Shown here piece by piece: positions 47,204 to 56,078 of a stretch of 64,000 nucleotides of DNA. Under the pieces are notes generated by a model, which was not told where the DNA came from, searched no databases, and saw nothing but the letters and a program-made list of their open reading frames with translations. How positions within the stretch are numbered: position 1 is the stretch's first letter; each line of letters opens with the position of its first letter. Source of the DNA: Paenalcaligenes faecalis (lineage in GTDB: Bacteria; Pseudomonadota; Gammaproteobacteria; Burkholderiales; Burkholderiaceae_B); assembly GCF_027557445.1 (NCBI RefSeq), contig NZ_CP106841.1, forward strand, positions 1,970,001-2,034,000. Reading direction: 5' to 3'. A program made the translations under genes and the position numbers.

Positions 47204-48421
47204 TTATCCTAAATTCAATGTAGTTGTCGTAGTCTGAGCTAAAAAATTTTGTGCAATACGCACAAACATGGCCGCCCCCTGTGGGATCACGGCATCATTA
47301 AAGTCGAAATTAGCATTATGCAATACTCGCCCTTGTTCTGCACCACCTTGCCCTAGTCGAAAATAAGCCCCCGGCCGTTGACGCAGCATAAAAGAAAAGT
47401 CCTCTGCCCCCATGGACGGAATCAAATTTGCATCCACCTGATCCGCCCCAAAAAGCTCGGTAGCAGTGCGAGCCACTAGCTCTGCATACTCTGGTGTATT
47501 AATGGTGGCCGGAAAGAGTTTTTGGTAATCCAGCTGAATCGTCATATCAAAAGTAGCTGCTATCCCATCACAAATCTGCTGCATACGCTGCATAATCTGC
47601 GCCTGCACCTTATCTGAAAACGTACGTACGGTTCCGCATAAGATGACCACATCAGGAATAACACTAAACGCCTGTATGTTGCCTGCTTGCATTGCCGAAA
47701 CCGTTACTACCGCAGACTCAAAGGGATGCACATTACGCGCTACAATAGTTTGTAAAGCGGTAATAAGTTGAGCAGAAGCCACCACCGGATCTTTGGATAA
47801 ATAAGGATGTGCGCCATGTCCCCCGTGACCCTTTACGGTGACAGTAAAGCTATCCGCCGCGGCCATCATGGGTCCAGGATTTACACCTATATGACCGGGA
47901 GGCAGACTAGGCCAATTATGCAAAGCAAAAATAACATCACACGGAAATCGGGTAAATAGCCCCTCATCGATCATGGCTTGCGCCCCACCCAGACCCTCTT
48001 CGGCGGGCTGGAAAATAAAATGCACTGTCCCAGCAAAATCACGGTGTTTAGCCAAATAAGCGGCAGTGGCTAACAACACTGCTGTATGGCCATCATGCCC
48101 ACAGGCGTGCATCTGTCCAGCAATAGTGGACTGGTATGGCAACTGGGTTTGCTCATGGATGGGCAAGGCATCCATATCTGCTCGTAAGCCAATGCTTCGG
48201 GCTGAGATACCTGCGGTCCCTTTCAAGACACCCACTACACCCGTTTTCCCAACTTGCTCATGAACCTCTATATCAAGTTGACGCAAATAGTCAGCGACCA
48301 ATGCGGCAGTAGCCAACTCCTGAAAGCCAAGCTCTGGATGAGCATGAATACGTTGTCGAATGCCTTGGATTTCAGGCAACAAGCTGTAAAGTTCTGTTAA
48401 CAAAGACTTTTGTGGTGTCAT
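47204..48421 (-). CDS. M20-family amidohydrolase, second copy
   Basis: The 405 residues have the same M20D motif set as the gene at 13992: 'IHAHPELGFQE', 'ADMDALPIHE', MHACGHDGHT, 'QPAEEGLGGAQAMIDEGLF', 'SMGAEDFSFMLRQRPGAYF'. The two are clearly paralogous. Substrate unknown (acyl-amino acids likely). It is cotranscribed with pyrC, so a role in salvage of N-carbamoyl or N-acyl compounds is conceivable but not shown. Confidence 0.87.
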   Translation of the reverse strand: MTPQKSLLTELYSLLPEIQGIRQRIHAHPELGFQELATAALVADYLRQLDIEVHEQVGKTGVVGVLKGTAGISARSIGLRADMDALPIHEQTQLPYQSTIAGQMHACGHDGHTAVLLATAAYLAKHRDFAGTVHFIFQPAEEGLGGAQAMIDEGLFTRFPCDVIFALHNWPSLPPGHIGVNPGPMMAAADSFTVTVKGHGGHGAHPYLSKDPVVASAQLITALQTIVARNVHPFESAVVTVSAMQAGNIQAFSVIPDVVILCGTVRTFSDKVQAQIMQRMQQICDGIAATFDMTIQLDYQKLFPATINTPEYAELVARTATELFGADQVDANLIPSMGAEDFSFMLRQRPGAYFRLGQGGAEQGRVLHNANFDFNDAVIPQGAAMFVRIAQNFLAQTTTTTLNLG

Positions 48422-48562
48422 TCTTACAATTTATAGGGCTAAGATAGATAAATGTCGTGCTAAACAAGATCTAGCACAGACGAACCACACATAGCATGCT
48501 ATGTTTTGTTAAGGCTGACAACTGCCCTTTTCAATCTGTGCGACTTACTACAGGAGCAAGCC

Positions 48563-48868
48563 ATGGCTAAAGCCACTAAAACCACCTCTGAAACAACGAC
48601 TAAAGTCTCTAAGGCCAGCAAAGCCACCGGCACTGGATTCATGAAACCCATGACCCCTAGTGCAGACCTAGCTGAAATCGTAGGCAAAAAATCGCTTCCC
48701 CGCACCGAAGTAACTAAGAAAATGTGGGAATACATCAAAAAACATGATTTACAGGCCCCTGAGAATCGCCGTAATATCAATGCTGACGCCAAACTGAAAC
48801 CCATTTTTGGCAAAGACCAAATCAGCATGTTTGAACTGAGCAAATGTTTAAATGCTCATCTAAGCTAA
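48563..48868 (+). CDS. SWIB/MDM2-domain protein
   Basis: The 101 residues have a low-complexity Lys/Thr/Ser-rich N-terminus (about 1-24) and a SWIB domain (about 27-100): 'MKPMTPSADLAEIVG', 'LPRTEVTKKMWEYIKKHDLQ', 'RRNINADAKLKPIFGKDQISMFEL'. SWIB domains are common in eukaryotic chromatin remodelers; bacterial forms occur in Chlamydiae and Betaproteobacteria. The basic tail suggests DNA or nucleoid association. The ATG at 48563 has CAGGAG 7 bases upstream. A strong terminator follows. Confidence 0.88.
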   Translation: MAKATKTTSETTTKVSKASKATGTGFMKPMTPSADLAEIVGKKSLPRTEVTKKMWEYIKKHDLQAPENRRNINADAKLKPIFGKDQISMFELSKCLNAHLS

Positions 48869-48887
48869 ACGCTTAGGCTGCTCACCT

Positions 48888-48915
48888 AGCGACTGCTGTG
48901 CCAGTCGCTTTTTTT
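48888..48915 (+). terminator. terminator after the SWIB gene
   Basis: AGCGACTG (48888-48895), 6-base loop, CAGTCGCT (48902-48909), then T-run to 48915: a perfect 8-bp stem. Confidence 0.9.
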
Positions 48916-48927
48916 ATATGTATAGCC

Positions 48928-49728
48928 ATGAAAAAAAAGAGTGAAGTAATCCATCTACAGTGGAACGGAAAGCAAAGGGATATTGAGTACCAATGGGTTG
49001 GTGTAAACAACACAACCGCCCCGCTTATGATTTTTTTACACGAAGGCTTAGGCTCCATAGCGCATTGGCAAAACTGGCCAGAGCACCTATGCCAAGCGCT
49101 AGGCTATCGCGGACTCATCTACTCTCGTTATGCCTATGGCCAAAGCACGCCACGACCAGCCACTGAAAAATGGCACGGTGACTACCTGCACATTGAGGCA
49201 CAACAAGCTCTACCAGCATTATTAAAGGCCCTCAATGTCACAGAGTCTTTTACACTATTTGGGCATAGTGACGGTGCCACCATTGCACTACTTTATGCAG
49301 CCATGCCCAAGCACCTAGCAAAAAACATCATTGTGCTTGCGCCCCATCTTTATATAGAACCCATGACGACGGCTGGCGTACAACAAGCCATCGAATGGTA
49401 TAAGCAAGGGGATTTGCGCCAACGACTTAGCCGTTATCATGCCGATGTGGATTCTGCTTTTTGGGGCTGGGCAGGTGTTTGGGGTGACGAATACTATTTA
49501 CATCACTGGAACATAGAGCAAGACATCAAACACATAAAATGCCCCGTATTAGCCATACAGGGCACTGATGATGAATATGCCTCATTGGCACAAATTTACG
49601 ATCTCAAAAAACACGTACCGCACACAGAAACCTGCGCTTTAGAGGTCTGCCGCCATTCACCTTATATTGACATGCCTGATCGAGTGATAGACCTGGTTAC
49701 TCAATTTTTAGCTAAACAACCTATGTAA
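48928..49728 (+). CDS. alpha/beta-fold hydrolase
   Basis: The 266 residues have 'FLHEGLGSIAHWQNWP' (oxyanion loop), the nucleophile elbow LFGHSDGATIALLYAA, 'LAIQGTDDEYA' with the acid residue and 'CRHSPYIDMPDRV' with the catalytic His. The nearest types are BphD/RutD-like or proline iminopeptidase-like hydrolases; the substrate is not evident. The ATG lies only 12 bases after the T-run of the preceding terminator with no visible RBS, so expression may need read-through or a start I cannot see. Its stop overlaps the convergent sua5 gene by 8 bases. Confidence 0.8.
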   Translation: MKKKSEVIHLQWNGKQRDIEYQWVGVNNTTAPLMIFLHEGLGSIAHWQNWPEHLCQALGYRGLIYSRYAYGQSTPRPATEKWHGDYLHIEAQQALPALLKALNVTESFTLFGHSDGATIALLYAAMPKHLAKNIIVLAPHLYIEPMTTAGVQQAIEWYKQGDLRQRLSRYHADVDSAFWGWAGVWGDEYYLHHWNIEQDIKHIKCPVLAIQGTDDEYASLAQIYDLKKHVPHTETCALEVCRHSPYIDMPDRVIDLVTQFLAKQPM

Positions 49729-50725
49729 TATCTGTGTCTAGCTCAAACGCAGCTGCGGCTCGCCCTAGACGATCATTGACTGCATCCCAGTCTGGCGTCT
49801 GAGGGGGACGCTGCACGTAGATCGCTTTATAACCCTGCTGATCTAAACTACGTAACATGGCATACAGTTGACTGGCATAATGAGTAGGAGTCGGTGGTGC
49901 TTGATAGTTATGCACCCCTACCGGAGCCAACCCCTCAAAACTAACCGCAACCACATTGCCAGCGGGTAAAACAGATATCTGCTCTGCAGACAATAAAAAC
50001 AATGGGGTGCGTGGCGCATAATGCGCCTTTAATGAGCCGGACACACGAGGTGTATTCTCTGCCTGTTGATGGCCCAAATCGCGCTGCAAAACCTCGGCAA
50101 TTTGGGTCGCAGTAATATGCCCTGGTCGTAAAACAACTGGGGCCACACCTTGGGCTAGTCTAGACACATCTACAATCGTTGATTCAATACCTACATCTGA
50201 GCTACCGCCAGACAGCACATACAACTCTGAGCTATCCACATCAGGAAACTCATCACGTACATGCTGTGCCTGAGTCGGAGAAACCTGCCCAAAACGATTA
50301 GCTGACGGGGCCGCTACCCCTGCCCCAGGCCCTTTAATCTGCTCAAAGGCCTTTAACATGGCCTGCGCTACAGGATGTGAGGGACAACGTATCCCTATGG
50401 TGTCTTGGCCACCACTAACCGCCGCTAATGCCTGCTCTGAGCGAGGCAAAATCAGTGTTAGAGGCCCAGGCCAAAATGCGTCCATTAACTGCTGGGCCTC
50501 TTTGGGTATGTCCGAGACCCAGTACGATAAGTCCGCCTGAGGCGCCACATGCACAATCACCGGATGATTGGATGGACGCCCTTTCGCTGCAAAAATCGCT
50601 GCTACAGCCTCTGGATTAGAGGCATCTGCCCCTAATCCATACACCGTTTCGGTAGGAAATGCGACCAATTGCCCTTTAGCAAGACGTTGAGCCGCATCAT
50701 GAATTTGAGCATCCAGATCACTCAT
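49721..50725 (-). CDS. sua5: L-threonylcarbamoyladenylate synthase, Sua5 type
   Basis: The 334 residues comprise a YrdC domain (about 5-200; 'LVAFPTETVYGLGADA', 'KGRPSNHPVIVH', 'PSANRFGQVSPT') and a C-terminal Sua5 domain (about 215-334). It makes threonylcarbamoyl-AMP for t6A37 of ANN-decoding tRNAs. The longer two-domain Sua5 rather than short TsaC is used here. The ATG at 50725 overlaps the purK end by 8 bases; the alternative TTG at 50734 is less likely. Confidence 0.92.
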   Translation of the reverse strand: MSDLDAQIHDAAQRLAKGQLVAFPTETVYGLGADASNPEAVAAIFAAKGRPSNHPVIVHVAPQADLSYWVSDIPKEAQQLMDAFWPGPLTLILPRSEQALAAVSGGQDTIGIRCPSHPVAQAMLKAFEQIKGPGAGVAAPSANRFGQVSPTQAQHVRDEFPDVDSSELYVLSGGSSDVGIESTIVDVSRLAQGVAPVVLRPGHITATQIAEVLQRDLGHQQAENTPRVSGSLKAHYAPRTPLFLLSAEQISVLPAGNVVAVSFEGLAPVGVHNYQAPPTPTHYASQLYAMLRSLDQQGYKAIYVQRPPQTPDWDAVNDRLGRAAAAFELDTDIT

Positions 50726-51887
50726 ACCAATCAAAGCCTAAAATATCTGCCACTTGTTGGGCTTTAGCCTGTAATTGCTTGGCATTTGGAGCTAACAATG
50801 TCACATGTCCCATTTTTCGACCTTTGCGCGCTTCTGCTTTGCCATACAAATGCAAATATACGCCTGGAACGGCCAACAATGCTGGCCAGTTAGGCTCAAT
50901 GTAGTCGTCTTCAGCGTTAAACCACATATCACCCAACACATTAAACATCGTAGAGGACTGTAGCTCTTGGCTTGAGCCCAACGGCAACCCAGCCATCACC
51001 CGCACCTGTTGTTCAAATTGACTGCTAAGGCAAGCCTCTATAGTGAAGTGACCACTATTATGAGGACGTGGAGCGACCTCGTTAGCTAAAAGCGTCCCAT
51101 CCGCCAAGATAAAGAACTCTACACACATGACTCCGTAGTAATCAAGCGATTCTGCAATCGCTACGGCTGCGGTCTGAGCCTGTTGATGGTAGTCTGTGAG
51201 TCGACACGGATTCGCCGCCGTAGACACAGCCAAAATCCCATCACGATGTTGATTATGTGAGGGAGTATAAATCGCCGTAGAGCCATCCAAAGCACGCGCT
51301 ACGACTACTGATATTTCGTCCTCTAGTGGCTGTAAAGCCTCTAGTACACAGGCAACCTGACCAAAATTAGCAAAAGCCTCTATGGCCTCTTGTTTGGTTT
51401 GTACCCGAGCCTGCCCTTTACCGTCATAACCAAAACGAGCGGCTTTTAAAATACCGGGAAACAGAGAAGCCTCTGCATTCAGCAGATCCTCGATGCTATG
51501 TACCGCACAATACGGCACAACAGGAACTCCGGCTTTAGCGATAAATTGCTTTTCTCGAATACGATCCTGCACCACAGAGACTGCCTCGCCACTTGGGGTA
51601 ACGCGACTGAGCTCCGCTAAGCGAATTAAACTTTGAGCCGGTACATTTTCAAATTCAGTGGTAATAGCAGGGCAAAGCTCTGCTAACTGCAGTAAAGCCG
51701 CACTATCATCATACGAAGCACAAATATGCTTATCAGCCACCGCACCGGCAGGACTGGCTTGATCAGGATCTAAAATAGCGACCTTATAGCCCATCCGATG
51801 GGCTGCGTAACAAAACATACGGGCTAATTGGCCACCACCCACCATGCCTAACCACTGCCCTGGTAGAAATGTGTTTACAGTAGACAT
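50718..51887 (-). CDS. purK: N5-carboxyaminoimidazole ribonucleotide synthase PurK
   Basis: This 389-residue ATP-grasp enzyme begins 'LGMVGGGQLARMFCYAAHRMG'-like (LGMVGGGQLARM), with 'KAARFGYDGKGQ' in the ATP-grasp loop and 'NEVAPRPHNSGH' as the catalytic block. It carboxylates AIR using ATP and bicarbonate. It follows purE by 2 bases. Confidence 0.96.
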   Translation of the reverse strand: MSTVNTFLPGQWLGMVGGGQLARMFCYAAHRMGYKVAILDPDQASPAGAVADKHICASYDDSAALLQLAELCPAITTEFENVPAQSLIRLAELSRVTPSGEAVSVVQDRIREKQFIAKAGVPVVPYCAVHSIEDLLNAEASLFPGILKAARFGYDGKGQARVQTKQEAIEAFANFGQVACVLEALQPLEDEISVVVARALDGSTAIYTPSHNQHRDGILAVSTAANPCRLTDYHQQAQTAAVAIAESLDYYGVMCVEFFILADGTLLANEVAPRPHNSGHFTIEACLSSQFEQQVRVMAGLPLGSSQELQSSTMFNVLGDMWFNAEDDYIEPNWPALLAVPGVYLHLYGKAEARKGRKMGHVTLLAPNAKQLQAKAQQVADILGFDWYE

Positions 51888-51889
51888 AA

Positions 51890-52393
51890 TTAACTCGACT
51901 CACCCACCGCTGGCAAATGCATGGCACGCGCATTTTCTGTTTGTTGCGCACGAAACGCCTTTAACTTTTCCTTTAGATCAGCATCATGAACTGCCATCGT
52001 TGCAATCACATGCAAGGCCGCATTAGCAGCCCCTGCCTCGCCTATCGCAAAAGTAGCCACTGGCACACCTTTAGGCATTTGCACTATAGATAACAGCGAG
52101 TCCTCGCCTTTTAGATAGCGCGAAGGAACGGGAACCCCAAAAACGGGAACCTCAGTTAAAGCGGCTAACATGCCGGGTAAATGGGCTGCACCACCCGCCC
52201 CAGCAATAATGGCGTGATAGCCCTGTTCGGACGCCTGAGCACCATAATCCACCATGTCTATGGGCATACGATGCGCCGAGACAACCTTTGCCTCGAAGGG
52301 CACACCAAAATCGGTCAGAATCTGTGCTGCGTTTTGCATCACAGGCCAGTCCGAAGACGAGCCCATCACAATACCTACTTTTATCTTGGACAT
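51890..52393 (-). CDS. purE: N5-CAIR mutase PurE
   Basis: The 167 residues have GSSSDWPVM near the N-terminus, 'VVSAHRMP' and 'AGAGGAAHLPGM', the class I PurE active-site loops with the catalytic His. It moves the carboxyl group of N5-CAIR to C4. It lies 4 bases from purC. Confidence 0.97.
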   Translation of the reverse strand: MSKIKVGIVMGSSSDWPVMQNAAQILTDFGVPFEAKVVSAHRMPIDMVDYGAQASEQGYHAIIAGAGGAAHLPGMLAALTEVPVFGVPVPSRYLKGEDSLLSIVQMPKGVPVATFAIGEAGAANAALHVIATMAVHDADLKEKLKAFRAQQTENARAMHLPAVGESS

Positions 52394-52397
52394 GGTA

Positions 52398-53276
52398 CTA
52401 AGCCCCTAAACGAGTCACAGCCTCGGCATATTTAGCCGCGGTTTGTTCAATCACGTCTTGCGGTAAGCGCGGAGCAGGGGCAGTTTTATCCCAGTCTTGG
52501 GTCTCTAGCCAATCACGCACAAACTGCTTATCAAAAGAAGCTGGGTTACTGCCTACCGCATAGGTCGCTGCATCCCAAAACCGTGATGAGTCGGGTGTCA
52601 GGACCTCGTCCATTAAATGCAGCACCCCATTTTCATCTAAACCAAACTCAAATTTGGTATCCGCAATAATAATGCCATGTTGAGCTGCATAATCAGCCGC
52701 TGCCTGATAGAGCGCTAAGGTCGTATCACGAAGCTTTTCGGCGAGTTCTTGACCTAATTCATTGACCACATAATCAAAACTGACGTTCTCATCGTGCTCA
52801 CCCACCTCTGCCTTTGCTGCTGGGGTAAAAATAGGCTGATCCAGTTTTTGAGCCTGTTGTAACCCTGCAGGTAATGCAATCCCACAAATCGTACCTGTTT
52901 TTTTGTAATCAGCCCAACCTGAGCCCACCACATAACCCCGTGCCACGCATTCGACCATAATCGGTTTTAAGCGTTTTACCACCATTGATCGATCTTGAAC
53001 CAAGGCGTGTTCCTGAACAGGAACTACATCTAATGGACTGACTGGTGTGGAATGATTAGGAACGATATGACCCAGTTTTTTTAACCAGAACTCGGTTAAA
53101 TGTGTCAGCACAGCCCCTTTACCTGGAATGGGATCATCTAGAATCACATCAAACGCAGATAAACGATCTGAAGCAACAATTAATAGTTTGTCGTCACCGA
53201 CAGCATACATATCACGAACTTTGCCACGACCGAGCAAAGGCAACGATTGCAGCGTGCTTTGGTATAGAGCTTGCAC
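52398..53276 (-). CDS. purC: SAICAR synthetase PurC
   Basis: The 292 residues have '[23 protein letters not shown]', shown here in part ([20 protein letters not shown]), and '[12 protein letters not shown]' as aspartate-binding region. It ligates aspartate to CAIR. The protein is of the longer, yeast-ADE1-like type of about 290-300 residues rather than the 237-residue E. coli type. It begins the purC-purE-purK-sua5 run and lies behind fba. Confidence 0.96.
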   Translation of the reverse strand: MQALYQSTLQSLPLLGRGKVRDMYAVGDDKLLIVASDRLSAFDVILDDPIPGKGAVLTHLTEFWLKKLGHIVPNHSTPVSPLDVVPVQEHALVQDRSMVVKRLKPIMVECVARGYVVGSGWADYKKTGTICGIALPAGLQQAQKLDQPIFTPAAKAEVGEHDENVSFDYVVNELGQELAEKLRDTTLALYQAAADYAAQHGIIIADTKFEFGLDENGVLHLMDEVLTPDSSRFWDAATYAVGSNPASFDKQFVRDWLETQDWDKTAPAPRLPQDVIEQTAAKYAEAVTRLGA

Positions 53277-53297
53277 GATATATCCTATAAAACAAAG

Positions 53298-53316
53298 GGC
53301 GGTGTATTACACCGCC
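53298..53316. terminator. hairpin between fba and purC
   Basis: GGCGGTGT ATT ACACCGCC, 8-bp perfect stem. On the minus strand it is followed by CCTTTGTTTT, so it may attenuate transcription from fba into the pur genes. Confidence 0.65.
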
Positions 53317-53329
53317 TCTGGAACACTAA

Positions 53330-54394
53330 TTATTCAACGCGTTGAGCTAATTCACCGGCAGCATATTTTGCTGCCATCTCATTGAGCGTAATAGGTTTAA
53401 TTTTAGACGCGTTCCCTGCCGCACCAAACTGCTGGTAGCGCGCCACACAAATGGCCTTAGCGGCTTCGCGAGCTGGTTTCAGGAACTCACGAGGATCAAA
53501 TTTTTCTGGGTTCTGGAATAAGAAACGACGTACAGCAGCAGTCATAGCCAAACGAATATCAGTATCGATATTCACTTTGCGCACACCATACTTGATCGCC
53601 TCTTGGATCTCTGCCACAGGCACACCGTAGGTTTCTTTCATGTCACCGCCAAACTCACGGATCTCCGCTAAGAGTTCCTGAGGCACACTGGAACTACCGT
53701 GCATGACCAAGTGCGTATTAGGTAAACGAGCATGAATTTCTTTTACGCGTTCGATGGAAAGAATATCGCCGGTGGGTTCACGAGTGAATTTGTATGCCCC
53801 ATGACTTGTCCCAATAGCAATAGCTAATGCATCAAGTTGAGTGCGTCGTACAAATTCAGCGGCCTCTTCAGGGCTAGTCAACAACTGATCCATGGTCAAC
53901 ACACCATCGAAACCATGACCGTCTTCTTTATCGCCTTGCATGGTTTCTAAGGAACCCAAGCAACCTAACTCGCCCTCTACGGTTACGCCCAATTTGTGAG
54001 CCATTTCGACCACTTTACGAGTCACCTCTACGTTGTACTCAAAATCAGCAATCGTTTTTCCGTCTTCTTTGAGTGAGCCATCCATCATCACGCTAGAGAA
54101 GCCTAGGTCAATAGCTCCTTGACATACCGCAGGGGACTGACCGTGATCTTGGTGCATCACAACAGGAATATGGGGGTAGGATTCGACGGCAGCCTGAATC
54201 AAGTGTTTTAGAAAGCCTTCGCCCGCGTATTTACGTGCACCAGCAGAAGCCTGCATGATTACAGGGCTATCTGTCTCATGGGCGGCTTCCATAATGGCCT
54301 GAACTTGTTCAAGGTTGTTGACGTTAAACGCCGGAATACCGTAACCATTTTCAGCCGCATGGTCGAGCAACTGACGCATGGAAACCAGAGCCAT
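53330..54394 (-). CDS. fba: fructose-bisphosphate aldolase class II
   Basis: The 354 residues have '[16 protein letters not shown]', the zinc motif [11 protein letters not shown], '[10 protein letters not shown]', '[10 protein letters not shown]' and '[20 protein letters not shown]' motifs of the Calvin-cycle subtype. It cleaves or makes fructose-1,6-bisphosphate. AGGAG precedes the ATG. In related genomes as I remember them, fba lies close behind pgk and pyk; here mog, an SDR gene and a MATE gene lie between. Confidence 0.95.
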   Translation of the reverse strand: MALVSMRQLLDHAAENGYGIPAFNVNNLEQVQAIMEAAHETDSPVIMQASAGARKYAGEGFLKHLIQAAVESYPHIPVVMHQDHGQSPAVCQGAIDLGFSSVMMDGSLKEDGKTIADFEYNVEVTRKVVEMAHKLGVTVEGELGCLGSLETMQGDKEDGHGFDGVLTMDQLLTSPEEAAEFVRRTQLDALAIAIGTSHGAYKFTREPTGDILSIERVKEIHARLPNTHLVMHGSSSVPQELLAEIREFGGDMKETYGVPVAEIQEAIKYGVRKVNIDTDIRLAMTAAVRRFLFQNPEKFDPREFLKPAREAAKAICVARYQQFGAAGNASKIKPITLNEMAAKYAAGELAQRVE

Positions 54395-54474
54395 GATGAA
54401 TTCTCCTAGATAAACAAATAATGAATAAAGTAATTTTAAGGTGGAATGAAGTTTTTTGCTCGTGTAGTTTAGTT

Positions 54475-55098
54475 TTATGCACTACGTCGAGCTGATTTTG
54501 GTCTAAATGACATCACAACCTGCTCGTGGGTCTCTATATACGGCCCACCAATCAGGTCAATACAATAAGGAACTGCGGCAAAAATGCCCGGCACAAGACT
54601 TTTGCCTTGATCATCTTTTAAACCAGCTAAGGTTTCCGCAATCGCCTTTGGTTGACCAGGCAAATTAATAATAAGAGCGGCATGATCGTTCGTCTCTCGA
54701 ATCACAGCCACCTGACGCGACAAAATAGCCGTTGGCACAAACTGCAAACTAATCTGACGCATTTGCTCACCAAAGCCAGGCATTTCTTTAGTGCCTACAG
54801 CTAGGGTGGCCTCGGGAGTGATGTCTCTACGTGCAGGGCCTGTGCCCCCTGTGGTGAGCACCAAATCACAACCTAAGTCGTCAACTAGCTCTATTAACGC
54901 CGCTGACACTTGCTCGGGCTCATCTGCGACTAAACGTGTCGCATACTGGGACGGCTGCACAATGGCCTGATCTAACCAACCCTGCAGCGCAGGTATTCCT
55001 TGATCTTCGTACTGTCCGCTGGAAGCACGATCCGATATAGAAACCAGCCCCACTAAAAGTTGATCAGGGTGCTGTCGATGTAAACGCAAAGAGCTCAT
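54475..55098 (-). CDS. mog: molybdopterin adenylyltransferase (MogA/MoaB family)
   Basis: The 207 residues have the MPT-binding '[21 protein letters not shown]' (first 20 residues counted) and '[18 protein letters not shown]'. It adenylates molybdopterin before molybdate insertion. I take the second ATG at 55098, with AGGA 7 bases upstream. Other molybdenum cofactor genes are not in the window. Confidence 0.9.
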   Translation of the reverse strand: MSSLRLHRQHPDQLLVGLVSISDRASSGQYEDQGIPALQGWLDQAIVQPSQYATRLVADEPEQVSAALIELVDDLGCDLVLTTGGTGPARRDITPEATLAVGTKEMPGFGEQMRQISLQFVPTAILSRQVAVIRETNDHAALIINLPGQPKAIAETLAGLKDDQGKSLVPGIFAAVPYCIDLIGGPYIETHEQVVMSFRPKSARRSA

Positions 55099-55241
55099 AG
55101 TCATCCTAAAACAAAAGCTATGTCATATTAATGATGTTGTCTTATTCTACACTGAGCTTGCCCTAGCTGCTGCACGAGGGGCTGCAACAAAAATTAACTA
55201 CGTTATGATGAATGCTTTGCTTTTTATTTTTGAGCGTAACC

Positions 55242-56075
55242 ATGAAATCATTACTTTGGATTGGAGCCGGTGACTTGGCTCAAAAAAGCGTATCTCAGTT
55301 AGGAACCGACTGGCAAACCACAGCTCTACGCCGTCACCCTGCTACACAGGGGTTTCAACACACCATATCCGCCGATATAACACAAGCCGAATCACTGCGT
55401 GCGATCCATGATTCTTATACTCATATGGTCTATAGCCCCACACCAGCCCAACGCGACGCACAGAGCTACGAAGCTATTTACCAACAAGGGCTAGAGAACC
55501 TGTTACAACAAATCGATCTTAGTGCTCTGACCCGTTTTGTTTTTATCTCCTCCACCGCCGTGTATGGGGCGGATCCTGTGCCCCAAGATGAGTACTCCAT
55601 GTTACGCCCTCCTTCCTTTAATGGAGAGTATTTACTTAACGCCGAGCAATGGCTACAACGCGAGCTAGGTGACAAGCTCTGTATTGTACGATTTAGTGGC
55701 CTTTATGGGCCTGGACGCCACCGCATTTTTGAGCGCCTTCGCCAACAACAGCTACGAATCAACCCCGCCATGGATAACTATGCCAATCGAATCCATAGTG
55801 AAGATGCGGCTCGAGTCTGTACTCACCTGCTAACGCTGGAGGCTCCTTTGCCTTGTTATGTAGCTACCGATAGCACCCCCTTGCCTGCACGTAGACTGTA
55901 CGCCCATATTACGCAGCAACTGCAGGTGCCCGCGCCAACACTTGACCCTACTATCCCTTATGAAAGCAAACACTTTTCTAATCAACGATTACTAAGCAGT
56001 GGCTTTTTATTTCACTACCCCAATACCCTAGAGGGATATACCGCGCTATTGGCCTCGCTTTCCCCTGATTCCTAA
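55242..56075 (+). CDS. NAD-dependent epimerase/SDR-family protein (YeeZ-like)
   Basis: The 277-residue extended SDR has an N-terminal 'LLWIGAGDLAQKSVSQLG' in the place of the NAD loop, 'VFISSTAVYG' before the usual Tyr region and 'VRFSGLYGPGR'. The YxxxK pair is not clear (GEYLLNAEQ), as in the YeeZ/atypical SDR group, so catalysis is uncertain. It lies 3 bases before the MATE gene and is probably cotranscribed. Confidence 0.8.
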   Translation: MKSLLWIGAGDLAQKSVSQLGTDWQTTALRRHPATQGFQHTISADITQAESLRAIHDSYTHMVYSPTPAQRDAQSYEAIYQQGLENLLQQIDLSALTRFVFISSTAVYGADPVPQDEYSMLRPPSFNGEYLLNAEQWLQRELGDKLCIVRFSGLYGPGRHRIFERLRQQQLRINPAMDNYANRIHSEDAARVCTHLLTLEAPLPCYVATDSTPLPARRLYAHITQQLQVPAPTLDPTIPYESKHFSNQRLLSSGFLFHYPNTLEGYTALLASLSPDS

Positions 56076-56078
56076 GAT

